Shown: positions 33,447-44,851 of the stretch, piece by piece
How positions within the stretch are numbered: the first letter of the stretch is position 1
Layout: every line of letters starts with the position of its first letter
From: Eonycteris spelaea
Lineage: Eukaryota; Chordata; Mammalia; Chiroptera; Pteropodidae
Assembly (NCBI GenBank): GCA_003508835.1
Contig: PUFA01000211.1
Coordinates: 2,108,001 to 2,172,000 of the forward strand
Reading direction: 5' to 3'
Length of the DNA: 64,000 bases
Notes under the pieces: generated by a model
Databases searched by the model: none
The model's input: only the letters and a program-made list of their open reading frames with translations
Told to the model about the DNA's origin: nothing
Program-made: the position numbers and the translations under genes

Positions 33447-36439
33447 AATAGAGAAATAGAGAGACTTACTCAGAGTTGAAAGGTGAATTTACATATCTTA
33501 ATCCCGGCACAGTGTTTTCTAATATTTTGTGCTTCTTTTCCCTTGAAGATTGAGAGGAGCAGAAAAAGAAGGAAATTAAGTGAATGCGTATTTTAAAAAC
33601 ATCAGTAGCTACCCAGGGATTGTTCAGAATCTAAGAGAGGGGATCACTAATAAATGTGACTCAACTTCATCAACCATCAATTTGAGAATAAAACACCAAA
33701 GTCTAGAAGTTTATAGGGATTATTTAAAGAGAGGCCTTTAACACTTGTGAATACATACAATTACATACAGAGGTCCTTAAGACACGTTCTTTAGTTAATT
33801 GATGAGAACGCTTTAAACATTTAGATCAATCATTTGTAAAAAGGAACTTCAAAGATGCTTGAAGTTTTTTTCTTTTAAGTACTTTAACCTTGCCACTGTA
33901 TTAAGCAAACAATTCAGTCTGCTTAACAAACAACTTTTACATTTCGTGATAAAGAGTTAAAGGTCAAATCATCTCCTGGCCAAATTATCAGAAATTAAGA
34001 ATTAGTGGAAATTTAATTCTATCATTGGAAAAAGGGCAATGATTTTTCATGGAGCCCCTATCTATACAAATAATTTGAGTCATCCAATGCCAGCCCATGA
34101 GAATCATTCCAGCTGCCCAATTTCATCTATCCGTGAAAGAAGAGTTTGACACTAGCCAGTGACACTTGCCAAGCAGCCCTGCAGATAATGCTACTGTGAA
34201 AGGCCCAGAACTGTTGGTTACCTGGTCAACCTTATACAGCAAGGTTGGAGGTGGGAATTGGAGATTGTCCCAAATGGAATAAATAAGGACTGGGTTGCAC
34301 ATGGCTTCAGATCAAGCTCAGGGTACACCTCCCTAGCAACACTGCTGTTCCAGCCACCACAGGCAGTATCTGGCTTGCCTGAATCAAAGGGTGGTATTGA
34401 CTCTTTAAGTCAAAACAGCAAACGATATGTATGCATAAAAATTCTACATACAACTTTTCAGAAATATCTCTCTGGGCAATAATTGAACTTGGAATTGAAA
34501 ATCAAAAGAGAAAGGACTTCCATTACTGTCAGATCTGCATTTTAAATATCTTCAATGTGAACAACTTGCATTTCCTGTTTCATGCATCACTGTGATGTTT
34601 CTAAAGAACTCTCTATGCTGAAGATCATTGATTATTCTAATGGAATATTAGGCACCAACTGGTTCCATGGAATGTTCAGTCACTGCAGAGATTTTTTAAA
34701 GTGTATCTTTGAAATTCAGTACAGCAGGGAGCCAAGTTCTGAGGATCTGTTTTTCCTCCTGCGGTAACATTAAAGACCATGGTAATTAGAACTTGACAGA
34801 ACAACTCCTGGTTTCCACACACATTGGCAACACCGGGTGTAAAGTTACCCTTTTTCTTTGTGTCAACCACACTGGTGTCTGTGAGTGCTGCATCAAATAG
34901 TGAATAACACAAGACACAGAATGGGCTCTGCTCTCCAGCCATAAAGCAAAAAGGGCTTATGATAAACCCTAAACTTCCACCCCAGAGACAGGATACATGT
35001 GTCCCCAGGGTTCTATGGAGAGCAGCTCTTCCCAGGAGTGAATTTCCTTTGGGTGGAGCCTGGCCTGGAAGCAAGCCTGACCAGACAGAAGCCAGAGCCT
35101 ACGGGATCTGTGTATATTTCGATATCAAATGTACAAAGTAATGCCTCCCATAAATAACAAACATCGGTTACTGTATCTGTCATCCCTCTTTAGAACAGGG
35201 AAAGATCACTTGAAATTCAACTTCAGCCAAATTTAGGTTCCAAGTGAGAAGGGTGGGAGAGGTTTATCTTCCATAAGGTGTTTGTGTTTTTCCCCTCGTA
35301 TAGTTCCTCCTTGGTGTTTGTCATATGCCCCACTAGAGCCACAGAAGTGCTTCTGTTTTCTGCCCTGTCCCTAGTCCTTGTTTCTGAACATGCCAACAAG
35401 AAGTTGTTGGGGAATTTGCTTTTATGGTACAACCAGCCTCCAGCCAGAATAAAGCAAACCCCAAGGCAGCCTCTCTTGCACCCCTTTCTGCCCTCTCCAC
35501 AATCAGCATCATCCAAAGTCATCCCAAGACAGTGAGTCTAAATCAGTCTCAGAGGAGGGTACAGGTTTCCACTGAAAGGATATTTCTAAATCCCGTTTAA
35601 TATGAGCTGACACAAGTCTTTAGTTTGTTCCCTGATGGAACCCAAGTACCTACAGTCATGCATGCCACAAAGAAGTAGCTCAATGAATATTTATGCAATG
35701 AATCTCAGACAGAGAGAAAAATAAAATTAGATTGTATTTTTTTAATTAGTTAAGACATTTTATTACTAGTAGACTTTATAAAATACAATAATTAAACATT
35801 TGCTCTGGCTCATACTTTCATCATCTTATTTTAGTGAATAATTACTTATTTAGAAACCATGTCATATAGACTCTATTCAGGATGCAAGGAAAAAGAAGAA
35901 AAAATGCATGTATGAGGGGCTGGTGAAATCAAGAAGAAGGGTTCCTTCATGTTAACTATGAGCCTAAGTCTGCTGTGTCAGGGCCAATTTTAATTTTTCA
36001 GAGCTGAGATCTCGTCCCTAGCTATTGATGACTTGAAAATCTTCTACTTGGGTTCTAGAATTGCCTCGAGCTGGAGTTGCCATGTATCATGCATTATATG
36101 GTTATATAAAAAGGAACTCTCTGGGGACATTTCATGAAACTTTTGAGATCCAAATTTATTAGTAGTGACAGCTGCCTTGGGCAAGGGTCCCTGGTTGATA
36201 ATACTTCCTCAGATGTGGCATGACCACTGGAGTAATGGTGATATACTTCAAAGCCTGTCATCAGCAAAGATTCTCCCAGTCTTACTTAATGAACAATTTT
36301 TACTCTCCTAAAAGGAAAAACAACACCAGCTCCAATTTGTTTAAAACAACAGCAAAACCAAAAAGTTATTTAGAGCTCACATGCTTGCATACCTTTCCTC
36401 TAGGTTTAACTGTTCCAGGTAAAGAGTTAGGAGGAAGCT
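33447..36439. other. Long stretch without recognised gene or repeat
   Basis: About 3 kb in which I can name no exon or element. A short L2-like tail may lie at 35660-35705 ('gctcaatgaatatttatgcaatgaat'). A 132-codon minus-strand frame at 34676-35074 and frames of 85-99 codons near 35223-35535 have no recognised domain. Confidence 0.4.
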
Positions 36440-36545
36440 AATTTTTAGAATCTGAGTCTGGCCCTAACTATGTCATTAAACCAGCTCTGTGTCCTTGAGC
36501 AAGTTACTTAACCTCTCTGGTATTCTCATCTCTAAAAATGAGGAG
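36440..36545 (+). mobile_element. MIR SINE fragment
   Basis: 'agaatctgagtctggccctaactatgtcatta', 'tgtgtccttgagcaagttacttaacctctctggtattctcatctctaaaaatgagga' is the MIR core. Confidence 0.83.
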
Positions 36546-38276
36546 CTTGGGGAGGTTCAAACACAGGGAGCTATAGACGCCAAATCCAGATGACCAAAGA
36601 TGAGTCAAGATGAGAGCTGTACGCCAGATAGTATAGAGTAGTGACATCTAGAGGGGTCACAAACACAGCTGCAGATAGACTTAGGCCATCTGCTGCTCAG
36701 GTGGTGGACTCAGGTGCATGATATGTCCAACGCTGTGGTGGACCCCAGCCAAGCAAGCAAGACACCCACCACACTGTGTCAAGGCAGAGTCAACTCCTTC
36801 ACTGTACCAGGGCCAATGAACAAGTGGGAATGTGCAGTAGATTTCAGGAGTGGAGATAGAGGTAAGGAATGCTTTGGAAAACCCTCCCAGAACCCCTTTG
36901 TCAGTATTCTTCACATTAGGATAATAATTGGAAATGTCACATTTAGTAGACAGAGTTTCATAATATTTGTCATGAGATATAATGTTCAGATCAAATATTA
37001 TAAACATTTTTATTTCTCAATATAATACAATTTTTTTAAATCTTATTTTCAGCAAATGCTTATGACATAGAACAACCGCTCTCTGCCTTTTTCCAGAATC
37101 ACACGAGACCAACCTGCTTCCTAATCCATATGTCAGGCCAAGACAAGGGAGAGGGTAGTGACACTATGAGTGTCACCAAGCGTAGAATGAGGGTCCACTC
37201 TGAAGGGCTTACTAACCCTTCCTGGATCAGGGGATGGCGACAGTGCTGAGAGCAATTTTGAATGCTTCTGCTTGTGATCACCAATTCCTTTCTATTTCCT
37301 CTTATAAAATATGTCACAGTGCAACATGTGAGATTGCAGAGAGGACACAGCCAAGGCAAGGAGCCTCTCATTGATAGTACTATTCTTTTTCATTTAATAA
37401 AAAAATGAAAGCCTTGTGTTAAGAAATTAAATTATCTTTGGAGAGAGAATAAAATGGCATAGATGATAGAAGTTTTGTTCATCCCTCATGTGACCAAATC
37501 AAAGTTGTGATGGAAATAGGGAGTAAACGGCAAGGAAAGTCACCTTGGATCTAGATGAACAAGCCCTACAACTAGGAAGAAAATAAGAAATCACCCTGCA
37601 ACAGTAGAAGGTAGGAGGCTCCCCAGTCCCCAGAGTTTGAATGGAACCGAAGCTATGGCAGCTGCAGATGCCTCTTAAAGGACCATATCCATGAGTGGAC
37701 ATTTGCAGTGACAAACCTGCTCACTCCGAGCACGAGTGCCAGGTCGGCTGCTCGGGGGCACCAGGGACATACCAGGGGACACTAAGTTGTCCAAGTGAGG
37801 TCAGATGCGAGGCTCTCTCCGGGACAGAAGTGCCGGCAGTATCCATTGTTTCTCTGTTGAACTCTCCCCACTCCCAGTGCACAGAAGAAGCTCCACCATA
37901 GCTGTGACATATCAAAACTAGATAACAGAGGTCGCTCTGCCCAGAAGATTCCCTGAAACTCTGCCTCTCTCAACCTGGGCCCCACCCAAGTCACATCCAG
38001 GTGCTCTTTGCTGAGCAGAGCCAAGACTCACACTAGTGGCAGCTGGCTTTGGTTTCTGGTGTGGTTTCTTGAGCGACTGTAAGCACAGTATTTGTGGATT
38101 GCTTGCTGAATCTTAACAGGTATCCCCAGAGGGGTACAGGCTGGGCTAAATTTGGCCAGCAGCAACCCTTCCCAAGACTTTGCCACTGGACACATACTAC
38201 ACAAATCCACATCAATAAGACCGGAAGACTGAGAGCTTTGCTTAGTACATAGAAACAGACACAGAAGTTAGCCAAA

Positions 38277-39175
38277 ATGGGAAGACAAAGAAGCAGAAAC
38301 CATATGAGAGAACAGAACAGAGATCCAGGAATAATGGAGTCAAGCAATCTAACAGATGTAGAGTTCAAAACACTGGTTATAAAGGTGTGATCAATGAACT
38401 TAGGGGAACTGTAGATGAATTCAGTGTGAACTTTAACAAAGAGATAAAAAACGTAGAAATGGAAATGGAAATTATAAAAGGGAAACAGTCAGAAATGAAG
38501 AACACATTATTTGAAAATGAAGAGTATATTAGATGGAATAAACAGAGTGGATAAAAAGAGAATCAAACCACCCTAGAGGATGGGAAAGCCAAGGACACTC
38601 AATCAGAATGGCAAGAAAAAGAAGCCAAAACTATAATAATAACTTCAGGAGCCTATGGGACACTATTAAATGTAAAAATTCATGTCCAGGGTACCTGAAG
38701 GAAAACAAGATGTTGAAGAGTGATTTGAAGAAATAATGATGGAAAACTTTCCTAACCTGGTGAAGGAAATGGTCATACAACCTCAGGAAGCTCAGAGTCC
38801 CAAAAAAGAGGAACCCAAAAGGCCCACACCAAAGCACATCCTAATTAAAATGTCAAAGCTTAATACAAAGAGAATTTTAAATCAGCAAGAGAAAAATAGT
38901 TAGTTTCCTACAAGGAGCACCTATAAGACTGACAGCTGATTTCTTAAGAGAAACTATGCAGGACAGAAAGGTTTGGCAAAAAAATATTCAACATAATGAA
39001 AACTCAGGTTCTACAACCAAGAATATTTTATTCAGCAAAGCTATCATTTAGAGTTGAAGGACAAATAAAGAGCTTCCAGACAAAATAAGCTAAAGGAATT
39101 TATCACTACCAAGCCAGTATTACAGGAAATGTTGGAGGACTTCTTAAGAAGAAAAAACATGTATCAAAAACAGGA
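38277..39175 (+). pseudogene. Broken ORF1 of half-L1 copy B
   Basis: The ATG at 38277 opens a reading of MGRQRSRNHM and continues for about 35 codons (IMESSNLTDVEFKTLVIK) before the first stop. The rest is shifted but can be followed: a charged middle that in intact ORF1p forms the coiled coil, a block around 38780-38870 corresponding to the RNA-binding region, and a carboxyl-terminal block around 39010-39130 coding 'PRIFYSAKLSFRVEGQIKSF' and 'LKEFITTKPVLQEMLEDFL' in shifted frames. The matching open version is in copy A. Confidence 0.72.
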
Positions 39176-39232
39176 ATAAAGAATGTAATAACTACATTTC
39201 CTATCAACAAGTACCTCAAGTGGAAAAAGAAA

Positions 39233-39445
39233 ATGCTCCAACCAAATGATAGAGTCCCTGAATGGATAAGAAAACAAGATCTACATTGCTGCCTACAAGA
39301 AACTCACTTCAGATTAAAAGACACACACAGACTAAAAGGAAGGGATGGAAATAGATATTGCTTGATGGACCTAGAGGGCATTGCACTGAGTGAAATGTCA
39401 GATAAAGACAAATATCACATGATTTCATGTATATGTGAAATCTAA
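39233..39445 (+). pseudogene. In-frame fusion of the two ends of L1 ORF2 (copy B)
   Basis: A 70-codon frame joins both ends of ORF2. Its first part, VPEWIRKQDLHCCLQETHF followed by KDTHRLKG, is the start of the L1 endonuclease domain (compare 'SWIKSQDPS.CC.QETHL...DTHRLK' in ORF2p). The second part, MDLEGIALSE then DKDKYHMIS, matches the final residues of ORF2p and ends at the natural stop 39443-39445. The join lies at about 39359-39364. The endonuclease catalytic residues beyond the first helices, the whole reverse transcriptase and the cysteine-rich region are absent, so no enzyme activity can be expected. Confidence 0.78.
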
Positions 39446-39454
39446 AGAACAAAA

Positions 39455-39474
39455 TAACAACAACAACAACAAAA
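39455..39474. repeat. (AAC)n short tract
   Basis: Five AAC units just after the ORF2 stop of copy B, in its 3' UTR. Confidence 0.8.
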
Positions 39475-40289
39475 GCTGTGAAATAAACTCATAGATACAG
39501 AAAATATTTTGAGGGCTACTAAATGGAAAAAAGGCAAAGGGATTAAGAAGTACAATGGATAGTTGCAGAATAGACATGGAATGTAGAGTGTAGCATGGGG
39601 AAGTTGGTTAATATTGTAATAAACATGTAAGGCAGAAGAGAGGTACTAGATTTAGGGTGATCACTTTATGAGTTATGTGGATCTCTGATCACTAGGCTAT
39701 ATAACTGAAAATGGTATATGCCAACTATAATTTTAAAAAACTCATTGAATTGTAAATTCAATATAAATATGACCAGCTAATTGTCTATTATATTTTCAAT
39801 AAAGCCAAAAAAAGAAAGAAATTAAATAATTTTATATTTTGTACTTCATTGGCATATTAAACGTCGTTTATTAAAATGCTTTTAATTCAGGAAATGTTAA
39901 AATGGAACATTAGCCCTTAGCAAATCAAATTTTTGATAATTAATTCTGATGTTAATGGATAAGAATTGCCACGAAGACGTCAGCCTTTATATAACTTTTT
40001 ATTAAAAAAGAACAGCAGTTGTGGGTAGATAGGGAGGGTGGAAAATTCGGTGAAAGATGGTGTGTGGAGGAAGAAATAAAGAGGCAGACATGGTGACAGG
40101 AGCATCTTGCAGGAGGAGAAGAGGAGACAGGAGTGCTGACTGGGACGGAGGGCAAGAGGCATATGAGTTGAAGCTCCTTGAGCATTCTTGATCTGGATGA
40201 GTTCCGGAACCTTTTCTCTAGGCAAGAAGCTTCTGGGGACCCTGAGATGGTCTCTAAATTTCTGTGGCTCCCTTTCAAACTATTCCCCA

Positions 40290-40678
40290 CACTTCAGCCA
40301 GAATGATCATATACACCCAAACGTTATCCCTATGTCCTTCCTCTAGGTAAAGTACTTCAAGAGTAAAATCCTTAAAGGCTCACAGCCACCCTGATCTAGC
40401 CCATGCCTCCCTTTCCAGCCTCGCTGCCATCCTCCCCTCACTTTCTGAGCTACAGCCTCCATGGCCTTCACTCAGGGCTGCAGACGATCTATGGGAAGCC
40501 TGCCAGGAAATGCTGACCCGAAACCCCTCTTCTTTCTTGGCATCTTCTGCCTCCTATACACTCCTCCTTCTTATGATTTCAGCTCAAAAGCTGCTCCTCA
40601 AGAAATTGAGTCCTTAGCCTAGGTGGAATCCTACACTGGCATAGCCCCCTGTCCTTTACTTCCCTCATCACAAGTTTA
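40290..40678 (+). mobile_element. L2 LINE fragment, sense
   Basis: 'cagccagaatgatcatat', 'agtaaaatccttaaaggctcacagccaccctgatctagcccatgcc', 'ctgagctacagcctccatggccttc' and 'tcagctcaaaagctgctcctca' occur in L2 order. It lies between copies B and C; C inserted at its downstream edge. Confidence 0.65.
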
Positions 40679-43015
40679 TCAAGAGGGGAGAAGGCTTATT
40701 TACTTTTTATTTTAATCAGTTTCAAATATACAATACATTGGTTAGACATCTATATAGTTAGTAAAATGATCTCCCCAATTGCTCCCTCCCTCCCTGACCC
40801 TGTACCTTGCCAATATATTAATGCTAACTGCATTCCTTATGTTGTGCTTCCCATCCCCGTGACCATCTATCAGCTACTAATTTATATTTCTTTAACCCTT
40901 CACCCCATTCTCCTCAACCCCTAAAACCCAAACTCCCTCCCCTCTGTCAGCAAATTGTCCACTATATTTGTGAGTCTGTTTTTGACTAGTTTATTCATTT
41001 TACTCCTTAAATTCCGCATATAAGTGAAATCATATAGTGTTTATCTTTCTCTGTCTGACTCAAATACCTTCTAGGTTCATCACAGCAGTATCTTTTTCCA
41101 TCCCCTTCCTTTTCATATGTAAAGGTCTTGTTTTCTTATCCTTTCAGCCACTCTATCTTTTGGATGGAGCACTTAATTCTTTTCCATTTAGGGTACTTAT
41201 TGATAAGAATGTGATTGTTACCATTCTTTATTCCTGTTTTTGATTCGTGTTTTTTCTTTTTAAAGAAATCTCTTCAACATTTCCTATAATACTGGCTTAG
41301 TGGTGATAAATTCCTTCAGCTTATTTTTGTCTGGGAAGCTCTTTATCTGTCCTTCAATGCTAAATGATAGTTTTTGCTGGATAAAAGATTCTTGGTTATA
41401 GATCCTGGGTCTTCATCCTTTCCGATATTTTTTTTGCCAAGCCCTTCTGTTCTGCATAGTCTTTCTTGAGAAATCAGCTGCCAGTCATATGGGTATTTCC
41501 TGATATGTAATTATTTGTTTTTCTCTTGCTGCTTCTAAAATATTTTCTTTGTGTCTAACTTTTGACATTTTAATTATGATGTGTCTTCATGTGGGCCTCT
41601 TTGGATCCCTGTTTTTTGAAATTCTATGAAATTCCTGGGTTTTATGTACATTTTCTTCACCAGGTTTGAGAAAATTTTTCATCATTATTTCTTCATATAG
41701 CTCTTTGACATCTTGATTTTCTTCACTTACACCGATCAGGCAAATATTTGGAGCCTTACTAGTGTCTCATATCCTCCTTCAATCATCTTATAGTCTTGGC
41801 CTCTTCTTGCCATTCTGTTTCAGTGTCCTGATTGGCTTTCCTGCCCTCTAGATATGGCAAGTGATCTTCTTTATTCACTTTGTTTATTCCTTTGTTTATT
41901 TAATTGAATATACTTCTCATCTCAGATAATGTGTTCTCCATTTCAGACTGGTTCTCTCTTATAACCTCCATCTCCATTTTTATCTCTTTGTTGGAGTTCT
42001 CTACATTTCCCAAAAGTTCGTTGAGCATCTTTATAAGCAGTGTTTTGAACTCTGCACTTATCAGATTACTTGACTCCATTATATCTTGATCTCTGTTCTA
42101 TTCTCTCATATGGTTTCTGCTTCTTTGTCTTCCCATTTTGGTTGCCTTTCCATGTCTGTTTCTATGTCTTCCGGTCTTATTGGTGTGGATTTGTGAAGTA
42201 AATGTTCAGTGGCAAAGTCCTGAGAGGGGTTCAGCTGCAGGCTAAATTTAGCCCAGGCCTCTACCCCTCTGGGGCCACCTGTCAAGATTCAACAAACAAT
42301 CCACAGATGCTGTGGCTTATAGTTGCCTCAAAAAGCCAAAACAGAAACCAAGGCCAGTTGCCTCCAGTATGAGTCTAGGTCCTGCTCAGCAAGGCACATC
42401 TGAGTCACTAAGGATACACCAGGATGCAGCTTGGGAGGGCTGAGGTTGGGGTAGGCAGGGTTTCAGGGAATCCTCTGGGTGTAGCTACCTCTGTTATCCA
42501 GTTTGATGACATCACAGCTATGACAGGCTGTGTCCGGTGCACTGGAAGGGAGAAGGACTCAACAAGGAACAATGGATATCGCAGGCACTTCTGTATTGAG
42601 CAAGTCTCACTTTGCCCTCACTCCAACAATATCTCTCTGTAAGTCCCTCATGACCCCTGCGTACAGCTGAATGGGCACTGGTACTGAGAGCAAGCAGGTC
42701 CATCACCGTGAAAATCCTCTCTTGGATGGGGCCCCTTAAGAGGCTTCTGCCACTGCCATAGCCTCCATCTCACTCAGCCACTTGGGACTGGGTCGCCCCG
42801 CAACCTTGCCCTGTCCGACCTTTTGCTATTGCAGGGTGCTTTCTTGGATTTCTCCCTAGTTGTATGGCTTGTTCATCTAGATCCCAGGTGATTTTTTCTT
42901 TGCTGCTGCTACTTATTTCCATCATAACTTTGATTTGGTTGCCAGAGGGATGAACAGAGACTCTATTATCTATGTCATTTTTTTCTCCTCCTCAAAAGGG
43001 GAGCAGACTTTTATT
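40679..43015 (-). mobile_element. Half-L1 element, copy C, full length with target-site duplication
   Basis: A complete element on the minus strand. Flanks TCAAGAGGGGAGAAGGCTT (40679) and TCAAAAGGGGAGCAGACTT (42992) form a diverged target-site duplication. In element order: a leader (about 42991 down to 42137), an ORF1 start at 42136-42134, a broken ORF1, the fused ORF2 remnant with its junction near 41087-41079, and a 3' UTR ending in 'tttgaaactgattaaaat' with an A-rich end. The 3' UTR and a small shared deletion in the ORF2 start mark C as the same subfamily as copy A, while B belongs to another. It is non-autonomous and inactive. Confidence 0.88.
41220..42136 (-). pseudogene. Broken ORF1 of half-L1 copy C
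   Basis: The start codon at 42136-42134 sits in the same 'ccaaaatgggaagacaaag' context as in copy B. Stops and indels break the frame soon after. The carboxyl-terminal block, on the minus strand near 41390-41260, still codes pieces of 'LSF.IEGQIKSFPDKNKLKE' and 'ITTKPVL.EMLK'. No long open reading remains. Confidence 0.68.
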
Positions 43016-43239
43016 AAATAAAATTTACATTGTTCAGGCTTTTTTTAAGTATGTTCTGTGGAGGTAAACAATTATCAAATAGAAGAAATACCAGTTTCTA
43101 AGATTTTAAATAGTGAGACCTAATTTACCAAAAAGTTATTCTTAAAAATATAATTCCCAGTCATTTCTCATATAAAGTTTTACAAAAACCCTAGAATCCA
43201 GTGCCATTGTCCTTGAAGCAAGATTTATATTTTTGTCTA

Positions 43240-43430
43240 CTATGATGCATAAGGTAGTAATTAAGATACATAGACATCATACACTATATTTAGAGGCTTC
43301 GGCAAAAGACTTTACATTCCTTATTCTTGGGTTTCCTTCACCACAAAATATGGAAGAAAAAATCCACCTCATAGTACAGTACAGGGCATATTAGAAGAAC
43401 ATAATAAATGGTAGCTATTATTTTTACTTC
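43240..43430 (+). mobile_element. MIR SINE, diverged
   Basis: 'tagtaattaagatacatagacatcatacactata', 'tgggtttccttcaccacaaaatatgg', 'ccacctcatagtacagtacagggcatattagaagaacataataaatggtagctattatt' follow MIR order; the 3' end is clearest. Confidence 0.6.
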
Positions 43431-44159
43431 AACTGTATTTTTCTGTAAATTGAAAACAGTGGGAAAAATTATGGGGAATTTTTTATATAACAAACTTACT
43501 CTAAAAATACTTTTTTCTAGTCTTAGGAATTAAGAACTCATCAAGAACAAAGAAATTAGGAGAGAAGAGAATATCTTCCTTCAAATCTATATAAATAAGC
43601 AAATCCTTAACTAATGGCTATTGAATTTAGATTTATCATTCTTCTCAAGTCCACTCAAATTTTCTGAGAATAAAATAAAGTCAAGGGACCAGAGTGAATC
43701 CATTTGGAATAATGTGGGATGTAAAAATTTCCTTTAACAAAAGAATTTCATGAGATTTATCTTTCTCTGATAATTGATTGTTCTCTTTTCTGGTAGTTTT
43801 CAATAGAATTACTGCCTACTATAGTAGTTAGGAGGAAATGATCAGTTAGAACCCATTTCAGATCTCCCCCAGACATTTAATTGTACCCTACTTAGTCTGA
43901 AGCCTTACTTCATTGATATAAATAAACACAATGGAAAATTTAAAAAACATTCTGAAGTATTTGTTATGTTTATTAGAAAATTTTCTGATTGTGCTTCATT
44001 CTCAGGAGTATTTTTTTCTTTAATTCCAGCTTATATGGAGTTCCCTGAATCTCTTTATTATCAACGGACCTCACTGGGTACCTCCTACCTAACCAGACCT
44101 GTGTCAAATGTTGGCCATAAAAAGATGTATAGAATCAGCTGTCCCTCAGAGGAGGATTA
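43431..44159. other. Stretch without recognised gene or repeat
   Basis: AT-rich sequence. The 71-codon frame at 43966-44181 runs into the following LTR and has no domain. Confidence 0.4.
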
Positions 44160-44654
44160 TGGTAGCCAGACTCTGAGATGACCCCAATAATGCTGTAGCC
44201 TGGTATTCACATCCTTGTGAGGATTCCTCCCACATTGTATAAGTGTTGGTCTGTGTCACCAATAGCATAAGACAGAAGTGATGGTGTGTCACTCATAGTC
44301 TAGGTCATTGGCTCCTGCCTTGTTTCGCTTGGATCACTCATTCACAGAAGATTGCTGCCATGTTGCCTTGTGGAAAGTCCCACACAGTGAGGAGGAGGGA
44401 GGAACTGAGGAAGTAAAGTCTCCTGCCACAGGCAGGGGAGTCGGCAGATCCCCCAGCCCAGGTCAAGCCTCCAGATGACTAATCATGCGGACAGCTAGAA
44501 TGCAGCCTCATGAGAAACCATGAGCCAGACCCATCCAGTTAAGATGCTCTCCAATTCCTAACCCTCAGTGACAATGTGAGATAATAAATGCTAATTGGTT
44601 TAAGCTAGTAAAATTTTGGAGTCATGTGTTATGCAGCAATAGGTAATTAACACA
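44160..44654 (+). mobile_element. MLT1-type (ERVL-MaLR) solo LTR
   Basis: The segment begins 'tggtagccagactctgagatgaccccaataatg', continues 'ttggtctgtgtcaccaatagcataagacagaagtgatggtgtgtcac', 'gcttggatcactca', 'gtcaagcctccagatgactaat' and 'cctcatgagaaaccatgagccagacccatccagttaagatgctctc', and closes with 'aactgtgagataataaatgc'-like and 'gttatgcagcaataggtaattaacaca' blocks. That is a complete MaLR LTR with its polyadenylation signal AATAAA at about 44583. Confidence 0.85.
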
Positions 44655-44771
44655 AGGATACAATCCGGCTGAGTAGGCTGTCTACACATTTATGGGAAAG
44701 GATAAATACAGCATAAGATAAGAGTTAAATAAGCAGCAGAAACCAGAGAGGAATTAACGTATTAGCGGGGT

Positions 44772-44799
44772 GGGGGAGAGGGAGGGGAGGGAGAGGGAG

Positions 44800-44849
<50 letters not shown>
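44772..44849. repeat. Purine-only tract ending in (GA)n
   Basis: 78 bases contain only G and A on the plus strand: a GGGGAGGGA-rich start, then about 24 GA units. Confidence 0.95.

Positions 44850-44851
<2 letters not shown>

Larger units (their letters stand above)
37421..39827 (+). mobile_element. Half-L1 element, copy B, full length with target-site duplication
   Basis: A complete element on the plus strand, flanked by AAGAAATTAAAT at 37421-37432 and 39816-39827. It has a leader from about 37440 (which aligns with the leaders of A and C), an ORF1 start at 38277, a fused ORF2 remnant at 39215-39445, and a 3' tail that includes 'ggtacta' and 'gggtgatcactttatgagttatgtgg', with an A-rich end near 39807-39821. 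This tail is of a different L1 3' UTR type from that of A and C. It is non-autonomous like its sisters and inactive through broken frames. Its 3' end points at copy C, whose 3' end faces it about 0.9 kb away. Confidence 0.87.

Noticed and set aside
38033..38368. 111-codon antisense frame across the leader/ORF1 start of copy B, reminiscent of primate L1 ORF0
   Set aside because: Related readings in copies A (15734-15940) and C (41904-42089) keep some of the same words (LLDSII, FLLLC.PIL), but that is expected from the shared DNA. No start codon is common to all three, so it looks like a shadow of ORF1.
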